A stretch of 64,000 nucleotides of DNA from Bin75 sp965212135 (lineage in GTDB: Bacteria; Nitrospirota; Nitrospiria; Nitrospirales; UBA8639): the NCBI GenBank assembly GCA_965212135.1, contig OZ243044.1, positions 310,001 to 374,000 on the forward strand, written 5' to 3'. This document shows positions 8,382 to 18,409 of the stretch, piece after piece; the first letter of the stretch is position 1; each line of letters starts with the position of its first letter. Made by a program: the position numbers and the translations under genes. The notes under the pieces are model-generated. The model saw only the letters and a program-made list of their open reading frames with translations, was not told where the DNA came from and did not search any database.

Positions 8382-9266
8382 TTAGAGTGACCGCAAAAAA
8401 CGTTGTTCGCTTGGAGAGAACGTTCTGCCTCGAGCAGCTTTGAGAATCGAGTCAAAGACCCCTGAGGCCGTTAATCGTCGAACGGCCTGCACCACCCGGG
8501 GACTGAGTCGGCCTTGCCGCTGTAATGAGTTCAGGTAGCTGAAAGCCTCCATCAAGCTTTCTTGAGATCGTGCATAGTAGTCTTTCCCCCGTTGATGATT
8601 ACTATAGGCTTCCAACTGTTCGCAAGCGACAAGAATTTCCGCCAGTTCTTTGACCCATCCCGGAGACCGTACCAGCTTTTCGGGGTAATAATAATACAAC
8701 GTGACCCGCTCCATCCAAGGCAACCAGCGAATTCCCATGCTCGCGAACGCTGGCTGTGCATGTCTCAGTTGACGGCGATGGCGACGAGCAAAACCCAATC
8801 GCATTTCGATTTGTTCGCAAGCCCACTTGGTGAGGGGCAGGCCCGCCTCGGCTAATTGTTGCTTGTAGGCTTTCACGAAGGCTTTGGTTTCTCCGCCGTA
8901 ATTCGAATGGGGATAGCGTAACCGCCATTCAGCTGGCCTGGTCGGAACGTTGTGCGCGCGGGCCCAAGACCATAGTTGTCCAAAGAGACGTTGCTCGAGT
9001 CCAGCTCTTCCTAAATCATGGAGCAGGCAGGCAATTTGAAATTGGTAGACGCGTGATGGTTCATGCAAAAGGTGTTGGGACACCATCGCGCACATTTTCG
9101 CCGTTCGCAAGGCATGGGCTTTGTCATATCCTTTAATAATGGTGTTGGGTTTCAAAGGATGAGGATAATCATACAGTTGCAGCAACGTTTTGACCAAGGA
9201 TTGCGGCAGGAGAAGAGGGGAATCCGTCAACGGAGACAGAGGCATTGGTCGAGGCATGGATCTCAT
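8382..9266 (-). CDS. HD-domain protein, putative metal-dependent phosphohydrolase
   Basis: A 294-residue protein with an HD-type metal site: histidine in DKAHALRTAKM (about residues 49-59), then CLLHDLGRAG (about 84-93). HD proteins usually hydrolyse phosphate bonds in nucleotides or cyclic dinucleotides; no second domain identifies the substrate. The C-terminal half is basic and Arg-rich (FARRHRRQLRHAQ) and ends in a helical segment. No signal peptide or membrane helix, so it is cytoplasmic. The start is uncertain (Met1 or Met4; neither has a good ribosome binding site). It opens the minus-strand trio with the YjbQ and SYLF genes. Confidence 0.7.
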   Translation of the reverse strand: MRSMPRPMPLSPLTDSPLLLPQSLVKTLLQLYDYPHPLKPNTIIKGYDKAHALRTAKMCAMVSQHLLHEPSRVYQFQIACLLHDLGRAGLEQRLFGQLWSWARAHNVPTRPAEWRLRYPHSNYGGETKAFVKAYKQQLAEAGLPLTKWACEQIEMRLGFARRHRRQLRHAQPAFASMGIRWLPWMERVTLYYYYPEKLVRSPGWVKELAEILVACEQLEAYSNHQRGKDYYARSQESLMEAFSYLNSLQRQGRLSPRVVQAVRRLTASGVFDSILKAARGRTFSPSEQRFLRSL

Positions 9267-9342
9267 GGGCCAAAACTAACGATGGTATAGCCATGGAACA
9301 TCGGTTAAAATAGATGCCGACCATAATGGTACAATTGTCGGA

Positions 9343-12300
9343 GTGTCAAGAACCCGTCAAGAAGACATCCTTGTCCAACGTATTCAGTCAAGAGCGGAAC
9401 ACGTGACTTTCACTCGAAAACGCTTCCTTCTCAGCCTGTTTCTCATGTTGGTCTTTTGTTTTCTAGGCGTGGCATACGTTGTGACCTTTCAGGCTGATCT
9501 CCTGCAACGATTGGCCAAAAACCTCATGGCCGGATCTTTTGGAGAACAGATCACGATTCAGCAAATTCGTGTGAAGATTTTCCCTCGTCCTCAATTAGAA
9601 CTTACGGACGTCAGCATCAATGGGCCGGGGCACGGCCAACAGATTTTTCAGGCCTCTGATATTCGGCTGGGGTTAGCGTTCTTCTCGACGGGGCACGATG
9701 CACGCATGCCCAATACGATGGTTGTCGAGAATGCCCGCCTTGATCTTACACGCGATGAAAATGGGCAATGGAACTATCAGAACATCTTCCAAGAGGAGTC
9801 GTCTCATGAGGTCGGCGCTTTACTTTCAGGGTATTCGTTGGAATTGGTCAATGGCTCAATCACTATCGAAGATCGGTACCACCGTGACGTTCCGTTGCGC
9901 GTCCATGCAGAAGAAGTTGAGTTGCAGGTTGAGCGATTGGTCATGGATGGCCCGACGGAATTTTTTCTTTCCGCAAGACTGTCTGATCAGGATACGGGAT
10001 CCATGGTATCGTCCTATGGCACGATCGAACATATCGGCGAATTCCTGAATGTTGAATCAACGGAACCGCTGAATACCTCTCCACAGCTTACCGTGTACGT
10101 TCGCGTGGAACTTGATCGAAAAACAATTCTGCAAACAGCCGACTTCTTTGGAGTAGACGAGATCCCGGTAGGGTTGCAAGGACGAACCAACGCGCAAGGG
10201 CATATTCGTTTTGCGCCAGGTGTACAGGGATATGATTTGATTGCATCCGATCTTGTGGTCTTGACGGACATGATTGATCTGAACGCAGAAGTGAGTGTGG
10301 CCGGTTTGTTGCACCATGAGCCGCCAACCCTGTCCAGTAGATGGACAAGTACACCATTGGCGATTCGGCATTTACCGCATCTCATCCCACGTGACTGGCT
10401 TCCCTCCGGGCTTTATCATGACATCCACAGGGAAGCCATTCGCGGAAAGATCCAGGCGGTTTCGGCAACAGTTTCAGGTTCTTCCCGTAAAGGGCTGGGA
10501 TATTCCCTGGCGGGAAAATTTCATGTGTCGGAAGGAACATTGACCTTCGGACGTGAATGGGGAAAAGCTGAGGAGATTGCGGGAGTGATCCATATTCAAT
10601 CCGAGAAAGTTCGGCTGTCGGATTTTCAAGGTATGTACAACCAAATCCCCGTGACGACTGGAACGGGCACCATTGTGTTTCGTGATGAAGGACCTTGGTT
10701 GACGACGGAATTGATGGGAGATGTCTCCGCGCAACAAGCACTTGGTATCGTCAAAACTGCCTTTGATTTGAACGCCTCACACTACCCGATACAAGCTTTG
10801 CATGGTCAAACAGGACACGGATCCATGACGGTACGATTCGCCGGTCCCCTTCAAAATCCTGAAAAGATCAAGTTCCAGAATGCGGAATATCATCCGGAAC
10901 GGGTGACGTTGCGACTCCCTGGGTCGCGGCGTCTCATCACACAAATGAGCGGGGGCATCGCTTTTTCACCGAGCCGTCTTAGTTTTGAGAACGTGACCGG
11001 GTTATACGGGCAAAGCGATTTCCGGATTGAAGGGGATATGAAATTTGGCAAACACCCTTCCATGAATATGGTGAGAATTCAAGGAAGCGTCCATGGTCAC
11101 GACCTATTAACGCTGTTTTCCGATCAGGCCGTTTCGGATCAGAAAATGATTTCAGGCACAGCCGACTATGTGGTTATGGTCGCCGGCAACTCCGAAGCGC
11201 CGACGATAAGGGGAGGTGTCGATTTAAAAGGGCTGGGAATTCGTGTGCCGGGGATCATAGACAAACACCCGGCGCTTGCGGGACATCTTCATTTTAACGT
11301 TCAGATCGGCAAAAATCGCCAACTTTCTTTTGAGCAGGTTGCTTTGACTTTTCCATCCGTCCGCCTGGCGGGACAAGGACATATTCGTTACGGTCGCACG
11401 TTGACCCTTGACACCTCGCTGACGACCGAGCCCATCAATTTTGCCTCGCTACCTTCAGGACTTGAATTATTTGACGAGATGTTTTCCGCCGGGACGTTGG
11501 AGATTTCCTTGCGTCTTCTGGGAAAAGGAAAGCATTGGCAGTCATGGAGTAAATCAGGGTGGGTGGCATTAACAAACGGGATCGTCAACATTGAAGGGGT
11601 CACGGCGCCGGTTTCTCATGTGTTGTTTCGAGCCAAACTGAACGGGCATACCGCTGAGATCAAGCGTTTACAATGGCAGGTCGAGGAAAGCCAGGTTCAG
11701 GCTACCGGAATCGTTCAACAGTGGGACAGCCACCCCAAAATTACCGCGACAATAACGTCGCCGCAATTTGATATTGCTCGTCTGATACCCGAGGGCCAGC
11801 GGTCTCCCTTGCGGGAGATCTTTGAAAAAGTTGCCCAAACGGCCAGGGTCGCCGGCGATCTGCGGTTCGATCGTGCGTGGTATAAAGAATTGCATTTTCA
11901 GACCTTAACCGGACTGCTCAGAATTCAAGACGGTGTGATAGGCGTTGATCGCATTCAGGGAAAAACCGAAACCGGTACGGTTCAAGGACGCTTGTTAGTC
12001 CATCTGCCTATGCGACGGCCGGCCACGATGAAAACATGGTTTGATGTGTATCATATCCCCTTGTTGGCCTTGGAACAGACCTTTCTCAATACGGATGCTT
12101 TGGATGAACGATTACTGACGGGCATGGTGTCCATGCAAGGGTCGCTTGAAGGGCATGGCAAGGATGCGCGTGGAGTCTTCCCGACTCTCAATGGAACGCT
12201 ACAGCTTTCCATTGAGGATGGGCATATCAAAAGAGGCACGGTGGTTCCGAAAATATTAACCATCCTGAACCTTCCGAGCGTGCTGCAAGGACAAGTCGAT

Positions 12301-12771
12301 CTCCAGAAGGATGGCTATCCATTTGACCGGCAAACCGGGACGGTGACCGTCACGCATGGCCTGCTTGCTTCGAAAGACATTGTCATGAATGGGCCGATTC
12401 TGAAAATGACCGCAGCGGGACAGTATGATTTGGTGAGCGATGAGTTGGATATGGTGATCGCAGCCAGTCCATTTGGGCCGTACATGGATCTTCTTCGAAG
12501 AATTCCGTTATTCGAGATGTTACTTGATAGTGATGACGAAGAGGGAGTGACCACGGCTTTGTTTCAAATCAAAGGTTCGGTTCATGCTCCTGAAGTGAAG
12601 CCTTTGCCTTTGGAATCTTTTGCCTCCGGGTTGACAAACTTTGCCAAATTGGCCTTTACCGTTTTGAAAAATACCGTCACCTTGCCAGCAAAAATTTTTT
12701 TTCCGGAACAGAGCAATGAGCAATCTGTCCCGCAAACAGTTGACTCCAATGATGACGGGGAGGAATTTTAA
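9343..12771 (+). CDS. large AsmA-family envelope protein
   Basis: A 1142-residue protein with one N-terminal membrane helix (about 27-50: FLLSLFLMLVFCFLGVAYVV) and a very long periplasmic part of repeating beta strands. The segment after the helix (ITIQQIRVKIFPRPQLELTDVSI) is typical of the AsmA N-terminal domain. The C-terminal part (LNGTLQLSIEDGHIKRGTV, then the ASPFGPYMDLLRRIPLF segment) fits the AsmA-like C-terminal domain. Large AsmA relatives such as YhdP and TamB are thought to form bridge-like lipid channels between the membranes. The GTG start at 9343 has only a weak ribosome binding site, so the start could be a few codons later. The family is likely; orthology to one named member is not. 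Confidence 0.75.
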   Translation: MSRTRQEDILVQRIQSRAEHVTFTRKRFLLSLFLMLVFCFLGVAYVVTFQADLLQRLAKNLMAGSFGEQITIQQIRVKIFPRPQLELTDVSINGPGHGQQIFQASDIRLGLAFFSTGHDARMPNTMVVENARLDLTRDENGQWNYQNIFQEESSHEVGALLSGYSLELVNGSITIEDRYHRDVPLRVHAEEVELQVERLVMDGPTEFFLSARLSDQDTGSMVSSYGTIEHIGEFLNVESTEPLNTSPQLTVYVRVELDRKTILQTADFFGVDEIPVGLQGRTNAQGHIRFAPGVQGYDLIASDLVVLTDMIDLNAEVSVAGLLHHEPPTLSSRWTSTPLAIRHLPHLIPRDWLPSGLYHDIHREAIRGKIQAVSATVSGSSRKGLGYSLAGKFHVSEGTLTFGREWGKAEEIAGVIHIQSEKVRLSDFQGMYNQIPVTTGTGTIVFRDEGPWLTTELMGDVSAQQALGIVKTAFDLNASHYPIQALHGQTGHGSMTVRFAGPLQNPEKIKFQNAEYHPERVTLRLPGSRRLITQMSGGIAFSPSRLSFENVTGLYGQSDFRIEGDMKFGKHPSMNMVRIQGSVHGHDLLTLFSDQAVSDQKMISGTADYVVMVAGNSEAPTIRGGVDLKGLGIRVPGIIDKHPALAGHLHFNVQIGKNRQLSFEQVALTFPSVRLAGQGHIRYGRTLTLDTSLTTEPINFASLPSGLELFDEMFSAGTLEISLRLLGKGKHWQSWSKSGWVALTNGIVNIEGVTAPVSHVLFRAKLNGHTAEIKRLQWQVEESQVQATGIVQQWDSHPKITATITSPQFDIARLIPEGQRSPLREIFEKVAQTARVAGDLRFDRAWYKELHFQTLTGLLRIQDGVIGVDRIQGKTETGTVQGRLLVHLPMRRPATMKTWFDVYHIPLLALEQTFLNTDALDERLLTGMVSMQGSLEGHGKDARGVFPTLNGTLQLSIEDGHIKRGTVVPKILTILNLPSVLQGQVDLQKDGYPFDRQTGTVTVTHGLLASKDIVMNGPILKMTAAGQYDLVSDELDMVIAASPFGPYMDLLRRIPLFEMLLDSDDEEGVTTALFQIKGSVHAPEVKPLPLESFASGLTNFAKLAFTVLKNTVTLPAKIFFPEQSNEQSVPQTVDSNDDGEEF

Positions 12772-12965
12772 TGGGTTCTTACGGCGGAGAGATGTTGTAG
12801 CAGATAACGTTTGGCATCTCAATGGACGAACCAAGGTCAAGACTGTCACCAAATTCAGTGGCCAGGAAAAACGGCGGAATCATGACCGACAGGCACAATC
12901 AAAGAGTAGAGAACACGAGCATGGACGAGAAGCCGTTGCGCGAAATGGCATGAAAGGTTTTGGAC

Positions 12966-13997
12966 ATGATCCCCACCGTTGAATGGAAGGATGGGATCGT
13001 TCGTCTTCTTGATCAAAGCCTGCTACCCGGCCGCACGGAAATTCTTGAGTGTCAAGACGTCGAGGCGGTGGTCTCCGCTATTCGAGAATTGCGGGTGCGG
13101 GGGGCACCTGCTATTGGTGTCACGGCGGCAATGGGCGTTGCGCTGGGAGCACAGGCAGCGCGAGAGACGGATGCTCAGACGTTTGAACAAACAGTCTTGA
13201 CTGTTTGCAGTCAATTAGCTGCGACTCGACCCACGGCGGTCAATCTTTTTTGGGCAATCAAACGCATGAAAGGCGTCTTCATGGCCAGCCGTGGCCGCAC
13301 GGTCCAAGAGATTCAATCTCGGCTGGTACAAGAAGCATTGGCTATTCAATGCGAAGATATTGCGATGTGTAAAACCATTGGCCAACATGGGGCAAGCCTC
13401 ATCAAGCATGGACAGAATATTTTAACTCATTGTAATGCAGGGGCTTTGGCGACAGCCGGATATGGCACGGCCTTGGGGGTGGTTCGGGCTGCGTGGGCAC
13501 AGGGGAAAAAGATTCGTGTCTTTGCCGATGAAACGCGACCCGTCCTTCAAGGAGCCCGGCTGACGGCTTGGGAGTTAATGGAGGATGGCATTCCCGTCAC
13601 CCTGATCACGGACAATATGGCTGGAGCCGTCATGCAGCAGGGCAAGATAGATCTCTGCCTGGTGGGTGCGGATCGGATCACGGCCAACGGAGACGTGGCG
13701 AACAAAATTGGCACGTATTCCATCGCGGTTCTCGCCAAGGCACACGGCCTCCCATTTTATGTCGCGGCGCCCTCTTCGACCATTGACATGTTGACTCCAT
13801 CCGGCGCATCTATTCCTATTGAAGAACGCCCGACCCATGAAGTGACCACTTTGCATGGGGGGGCATGGATTGCTCCCAAGGGCGTTGCGGTATGGAATCC
13901 GGCTTTTGACGTGACTCCAGCCGAGTACATAAGCGGAATCATTACGGAACAGGGCGTGTTGACTCCAGACCAGCTTGCAGAAAAATTTACAAACTGA
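12966..13997 (+). CDS. mtnA: S-methyl-5-thioribose-1-phosphate isomerase
   Basis: Converts 5-methylthioribose-1-phosphate to 5-methylthioribulose-1-phosphate in methionine salvage. The 343-residue length fits MtnA. Landmarks: RGAPAIGVTAAMG near residue 45, the catalytic cysteine in LTHCNAGALATAGYGTALG near residue 155, and the catalytic aspartate in VGADRITANGDVANKIGTY near residue 237. The related eIF2B-like subunits lack this combination. I choose ATG 12966 because GAAAGG lies 8 bases before it; an in-frame TTG is 6 bases upstream. The 194-base gap from the AsmA gene shows no feature. No other mtn gene is in the window. It converges with the nitroreductase gene, 16 bases away. Confidence 0.93.
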   Translation: MIPTVEWKDGIVRLLDQSLLPGRTEILECQDVEAVVSAIRELRVRGAPAIGVTAAMGVALGAQAARETDAQTFEQTVLTVCSQLAATRPTAVNLFWAIKRMKGVFMASRGRTVQEIQSRLVQEALAIQCEDIAMCKTIGQHGASLIKHGQNILTHCNAGALATAGYGTALGVVRAAWAQGKKIRVFADETRPVLQGARLTAWELMEDGIPVTLITDNMAGAVMQQGKIDLCLVGADRITANGDVANKIGTYSIAVLAKAHGLPFYVAAPSSTIDMLTPSGASIPIEERPTHEVTTLHGGAWIAPKGVAVWNPAFDVTPAEYISGIITEQGVLTPDQLAEKFTN

Positions 13998-14013
13998 AAC
14001 AGAGAGAACACTG

Positions 14014-14613
14014 TTATCGAAAGTATCCTTCCAAGACGATTTCATCCAAGGGACGCCGGTTGCTGGGAAACTCTCGTTGCAGGAGATGTGGTGGCAGGGA
14101 TTCCCTGGAAGCTCGCTTGCCGATGGCGGCCATGGCAAGGACTTGGTACTTCTCCGGGACTCTGATCGTTTGCTTTGCTTGCTCATAATCAAATCCCTGC
14201 ATGCCGTGGACAACGAGTCCTCTTCGCGTTCCCTCCAACGCGAAATTTTCCCATGCCGCACCCGCATCAAAGGCATGAGTGACAGCCGGGGCATCATCGT
14301 GTTCAAAACATTTTCTGGAAACGATGACGAGTAACACGGAAGCCTGTTGAGCCCATGTTTTATTCCCTTCGGCAAGCAAACCGACAAACAGCTCCCAAAA
14401 CTTCGAACGTCGTTTGGCGTAGACAAATCGCCAGAGTTGCGCATTATTTGACGATGGCGCCCAACGAGCCGCTTCCAACAGCGGCATGAATTCATCATCG
14501 GATAATTCCTCGCCGGTCATGGAACGGGGGGACCATCTGTTTAGAATAATGGGATGAACGGCATAGTTTGCCCGTCTATGCTCCTTGACCTCCTCCGTGA
14601 TCGAATCGTTCAT
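14014..14613 (-). CDS. nitroreductase family flavoprotein
   Basis: A 199-residue FMN-dependent oxidoreductase of the nitroreductase fold. RWSPRSM near residue 27 and EAARWAPSSNNAQLWRFVY near 49-67 are the typical FMN-binding N-terminus, and the C-terminal region has VLAMAAIGKRA, the usual end of the fold. AAAGGAG sits before the ATG. Members reduce nitro compounds, quinones or flavins with NAD(P)H; the substrate here is not predictable. It is a single gene, tail to tail with mtnA, and the 168-base gap upstream holds no recognised feature. Confidence 0.85.
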   Translation of the reverse strand: MNDSITEEVKEHRRANYAVHPIILNRWSPRSMTGEELSDDEFMPLLEAARWAPSSNNAQLWRFVYAKRRSKFWELFVGLLAEGNKTWAQQASVLLVIVSRKCFEHDDAPAVTHAFDAGAAWENFALEGTRRGLVVHGMQGFDYEQAKQTIRVPEKYQVLAMAAIGKRASRESLPPHLLQREFPSNRRPLDEIVLEGYFR

Positions 14614-14781
14614 AACGCACTCCTTTCTTAGTAGCCCTCAAGCGACCTTCTTGGTATTGCGCTTAGAAACAGCGGAACTATTGATTTTCGTATGGACTCA
14701 GTCCCAGAGTGCGTATTTCTGAAACGTTGGCATGATTTGAAATTAACTGAACGTTCAAGCTAGTTCAACGAGGGCAAATTC

Positions 14782-16245
14782 TTATGTGGAAATTTTGGAT
14801 TCCTTAAGCCGAACCAAGCGTATCTGGTCTACGGATGCCCATACGGTTTTCTCCCGAGTCACCGTCACGGAGCCCGGTTTTGCCCCCTTGGGTTTTCTGA
14901 CATTTTTTCTAAGCGTATACAGGATTTCGCCTTTCCCATTTTTTCTCAAATCGCTGTAAACCAACGCCAACAGAGCGGCATCCTTCAAGGTTTCGGGCGG
15001 GACCCGTTGTTTTTTCAGTTCGACGATCACGTGAGACCCGGGGATGCCGCGGGCATGCAACCAGAGATCGTCAGGTTTGGACATTTTGAAAGTCAGGGCG
15101 TCATTCTCGGTGGTGTTTTTTCCAACCAGAATGGCATATCCATCCAGAGAGCAAAAGCGACGATAGCCCGCCGCCGACGGTCTTTGTGGCGTTAATCGCC
15201 GCAGCGTGTTCTGCTGGCCGTTCGTGCGTCGCCCGGCCTGGTTCTCAAACACATCCGTCGTCTTGCCGCTTTCCAGTTCGTATAACTCGTTTTGAAGGTT
15301 CGCAACTTCGTTTTTTGTTTCTTCAAGACGAGGAACAAGGTCTCTTTGCGCGCCGGAAAATTTTCGGTATTTCTTGAAATACTCTTCAAGGTTCGCCGGT
15401 CCGTTTTTTTCAGGGTTAAGCGGAAGGGTGAGCGTAGGCAATGCTTCATCAAAGTAATCAACCACGCGAATATGGCTTTGCCCTGTTCTTAGTGCGAAGA
15501 CCCGGCTTTTTAAAAGCTCGCCATATCGCCCATATTCACGATAGAGGTCAACCCTGTCACAATCTTTGGTTAAACGCTCTATTCGTCTCTGAAGTTTCTT
15601 GATGTGTTTCCGCAAGTGAGCCGTTTGTTGTTTGCGCTCGACTTCAAGGCACTCGTCTTGTTCAGCAATGCGGTATCGTTCTTCAATCCGTTGAGAAACG
15701 GGAAAGCCTGGCTCTTGAACGGCATGAAAACGTGGAAAAGGCTCTTGCCGGTCTTGAGGTATTTCGGCGGCCAAAGGAACAGGGGCAAGCGCAAAAGGTT
15801 GCCCCTCGATCCGACCGAAAACTTTTCCAGGTTTTAATGACCGTAAAATTATGGCCTGATCATTCAAGACAAAAATATTGGCCGAACGTCCGATGAGCGC
15901 CGCAACCAGAAAGAAACGATCATCGTTTTTTGTCAGTTCAAACCAGACAATTCGATCATTGGGAGTTTGGACGATGCGGTGAATGTTTGCGCCCAGGATA
16001 TGGGCGCGCAAATATTGACAAAACAATGGGGGCCTCTGTGGGCTTGGCATTTTCTTGTGCAGGACATGTAACCGGCCGTGTTGGGAACGGGCCGAGAGAA
16101 GAATCGACAAGGAACATCTCGGTTGCCGCAGAAAGACGATAATCGTATGAGTCGTTGGTTGCTGAATTTTTTGAATGAATCCGCCCGCGCAGGCTGGTGC
16201 CATTTCGGCGAGGACTTCACTCACATCCTTGAGGCTTAACGTCAT
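14782..16245 (-). CDS. rqcH: NFACT family protein, RqcH-like ribosome quality control factor
   Basis: A 487-residue protein with the NFACT layout: an N-terminal NFACT-N (FbpA-like) domain to about residue 180 (ALIGRSANIFVLND), a central coiled-coil region (about 195-340, rich in Lys, Glu and Arg), and a C-terminal NFACT-R domain (FCSLDGYAILVGKN, then KPDDLWLHARGIPGSHVIVE). RqcH/Rqc2 proteins bind split 60S/50S subunits carrying stalled peptidyl-tRNA and add C-terminal alanine tails. GGGAGA lies just before the ATG. It starts 40 bases after trpA and is probably read from the trp operon. The older label, fibronectin-binding protein, is not meaningful here. Confidence 0.82.
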   Translation of the reverse strand: MTLSLKDVSEVLAEMAPACAGGFIQKIQQPTTHTIIVFLRQPRCSLSILLSARSQHGRLHVLHKKMPSPQRPPLFCQYLRAHILGANIHRIVQTPNDRIVWFELTKNDDRFFLVAALIGRSANIFVLNDQAIILRSLKPGKVFGRIEGQPFALAPVPLAAEIPQDRQEPFPRFHAVQEPGFPVSQRIEERYRIAEQDECLEVERKQQTAHLRKHIKKLQRRIERLTKDCDRVDLYREYGRYGELLKSRVFALRTGQSHIRVVDYFDEALPTLTLPLNPEKNGPANLEEYFKKYRKFSGAQRDLVPRLEETKNEVANLQNELYELESGKTTDVFENQAGRRTNGQQNTLRRLTPQRPSAAGYRRFCSLDGYAILVGKNTTENDALTFKMSKPDDLWLHARGIPGSHVIVELKKQRVPPETLKDAALLALVYSDLRKNGKGEILYTLRKNVRKPKGAKPGSVTVTREKTVWASVDQIRLVRLKESKIST

Positions 16246-16285
16246 ATTCTCCCATGTACGGGAGACGATAGTGTGCGAGGCGAAA

Positions 16286-17107
16286 TTATGGTTCGCCGTG
16301 GACAGGGAAATCCGCTTTCAGGCTAGCCGCGAATTGACCGACCGCTTGAATGAAATCAGGGGAGTGCTGGTTTTCTTCTATGTTGCGGACAAGGGCACTG
16401 CCCACGACGACGCCATCGGCGAAGGTCACGATTTGGCGAGCCTCCTCAGGCGTGGTGATTCCAAACCCCACGGCCACGGGTTTCCCTGATTGCTTTCGGA
16501 GCGTCTGGACCTGTTGTCGAATGGAGTCTATGTCTCGTAGCTTCGCCCCGGTGATACCGGTCATGGACACATAATAAATGAAGCCATGGGTTTGCGTCAT
16601 CACTGCGGATGTTCTGGCAGTCGTACTGGTTGGGGCCAGGAGAAAAATCAAACAAGGGCCTCTTGCATCGGAAGCTTGTTGTAACGGGCCGGCTTCTTCC
16701 ATCGGCATGTCCGGCACAATGACTCCATCCACCCCGGCTTTGACCGCTTCGTGGCAAAATCGTTGTTCTCCCATGGCCATCACAGGATTGTAATACGTCA
16801 TGAGAATAAGCGGTATTCGGGTTTTGGTGCGCAAGGATTTGATCATGCGTAAAATGCCTTGAAGTGAGGTGCCCGCTCGCAAAGCCCGTTCGGCGGCCCG
16901 TTGAATCACAGGCCCATCGGCAATAGGATCGGAAAACGGGACGCCGACTTCAATCAGATCGGTTCCGGCCTTTTCCAACTCCACGATTAACGTTTCCGTA
17001 TCAGCCAATGAAGGGTCACCGGCCATGACATAGGCAATCAGGGCTTTTTCATGCCGTTGGCGGAGCCGGGCAAACGTGGCGGCAATACGGTTGGAAGACG
17101 TGGGCAT
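16286..17107 (-). CDS. trpA: tryptophan synthase alpha chain
   Basis: Cleaves indole-3-glycerol phosphate to indole, which is channelled to TrpB. The 273 residues fit the family. Landmarks: the catalytic glutamate in LIEVGVPFSDPIADGPVIQ (about residues 51-69), the catalytic aspartate in VDGVIVPDMPMEEAGPL (about 126), and the phosphate-binding glycines in AVGFGI and GVVVGSALV. It begins 3 bases after the trpB stop, so the two subunits are almost certainly translated together. Last biosynthetic gene of the trp operon. Confidence 0.97.
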   Translation of the reverse strand: MPTSSNRIAATFARLRQRHEKALIAYVMAGDPSLADTETLIVELEKAGTDLIEVGVPFSDPIADGPVIQRAAERALRAGTSLQGILRMIKSLRTKTRIPLILMTYYNPVMAMGEQRFCHEAVKAGVDGVIVPDMPMEEAGPLQQASDARGPCLIFLLAPTSTTARTSAVMTQTHGFIYYVSMTGITGAKLRDIDSIRQQVQTLRKQSGKPVAVGFGITTPEEARQIVTFADGVVVGSALVRNIEENQHSPDFIQAVGQFAASLKADFPVHGEP

Positions 17108-17110
17108 GAA

Positions 17111-18304
17111 TTATAGTTCGGCGCCCCGCATCCGGGCAATCTGATTGACGTCCTTATCACCTCGTCCCGAGAGATTGACGATCAGAATTTGGGTTCGCTT
17201 CATCCTAGGTGCGCGTTTGATGACTTCTGCGACAGCATGTGCGCTTTCCAGAGCGGGAATAATCCCTTCCTCGCGTGACAACACATCAAACGCTTCCAGC
17301 GCTTCCTGATCGGTCGCCGAGGTGTACTGAATGCGCCCCGAGTCATGGTGCATGGCATGTTCAGGGCCAACTGCGGGATAATCAAGCCCGGCCGAAACCG
17401 AATGCGTTCCATTGACTTGTCCATGCCGGTCTTGTAGCAGATAGGTCATTGTGCCATGCAGCACTCCAGGCGATCCGCCGGCAAATCGAGCCGCATGTTT
17501 TCCGCTGGTCAAGCCCATGCCTCCGGCTTCGACGCCAACCATTTGAATCTGCGAATCCTTGATAAAAGGGTAGAACAACCCAATACTATTGCTTCCGCCT
17601 CCCACACAGGCAACTAGGCAATGAGGGAGCCGGCCTTCCGCAACCAGAATTTGCCGTCGTGTTTCGCGTCCAATCACTGATTGAAAATCACGAATCATCA
17701 TCGGGTAGGGATGTGCGCCTAAGACGGAGCCAAGCAAATAATGCGTGGTTCGCACATTGGTGGTCCAGTCACGCATCGCTTCATTAATCGCGTCTTTGAG
17801 GGTTCGGCTCCCCGTATCCACCCCGGTCACTTTTGCCCCGAGCAGTCGCATCCGAAAGACGTTCAACGCCTGCCGCTCCATGTCTTCCGTGCCCATGTAA
17901 ATTTCCGCTTCCAAATGAAACATAGCCGACACGGTTGCAACCGCAACGCCATGTTGTCCGGCGCCGGTTTCCGCGATGACTCGACGTTTCTTCATGCGTT
18001 GCGCCAGCAACGCCTGACCAACGGCATTGTTAATTTTGTGTGCGCCGGTATGACAAAGATCTTCCCGCTTGAGATAGATCTTTGGCCCGCCTAAGGTCTT
18101 GGTGAGGCGTTTGGCAAAATAGAGAGGAGTCGGACGCCCTACGTAGCGTTTTAAATAGTCCTGAAATTCTTTTTGGAAGCGGCGGTCCTTCCGAAGTTTG
18201 GCGTAGACGTCTTCCAATTCCAGAATGGCCGACATGAGGGTTTCGGGAACATATTGTCCCCCATATTGCCCGAAACGACCTCGTTTCTCCTGACCTGGCG
18301 TCAT
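17111..18304 (-). CDS. trpB: tryptophan synthase beta chain
   Basis: PLP enzyme that joins indole and serine to form tryptophan. About 397 residues from ATG 18304. The PLP lysine is in REDLCHTGAHKINNAVGQA, and CVGGGSNSIGLFYPF carries the phosphate-binding Gly-rich loop; the N-terminus GRFGQYGGQYVPETLM is typical of TrpB1. A GTG start at 18355 with a purine-rich stretch upstream would add 17 residues; I prefer 18304 because family homology begins there, but the ribosome binding site evidence does not decide. The roughly 120-base gap to trpF is the widest in the operon and may hold a promoter. Confidence 0.95.
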   Translation of the reverse strand: MTPGQEKRGRFGQYGGQYVPETLMSAILELEDVYAKLRKDRRFQKEFQDYLKRYVGRPTPLYFAKRLTKTLGGPKIYLKREDLCHTGAHKINNAVGQALLAQRMKKRRVIAETGAGQHGVAVATVSAMFHLEAEIYMGTEDMERQALNVFRMRLLGAKVTGVDTGSRTLKDAINEAMRDWTTNVRTTHYLLGSVLGAHPYPMMIRDFQSVIGRETRRQILVAEGRLPHCLVACVGGGSNSIGLFYPFIKDSQIQMVGVEAGGMGLTSGKHAARFAGGSPGVLHGTMTYLLQDRHGQVNGTHSVSAGLDYPAVGPEHAMHHDSGRIQYTSATDQEALEAFDVLSREEGIIPALESAHAVAEVIKRAPRMKRTQILIVNLSGRGDKDVNQIARMRGAEL

Positions 18305-18409
18305 GGAACGTTGCTTCAGACTCAAACGGGACACACGAAAACGTGCAAAAGGCACTTACTCTTTTTCCCGCACTTCTCGGGAAAGGCAAGGATTGTGTCA
18401 ATAAGCCGT

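Noticed and set aside
12716..12982. An 88-codon frame across the AsmA-mtnA gap
   Set aside because: It overlaps both flanking genes in another frame, is rich in Arg, His and Lys with no domain pattern, and has no ribosome binding site.
18361..18386. Hairpin TTTCCCG...CGGGAAA between trpF and trpB, considered as an attenuator
   Set aside because: No T-tract follows and there is no leader peptide, so termination is unlikely.
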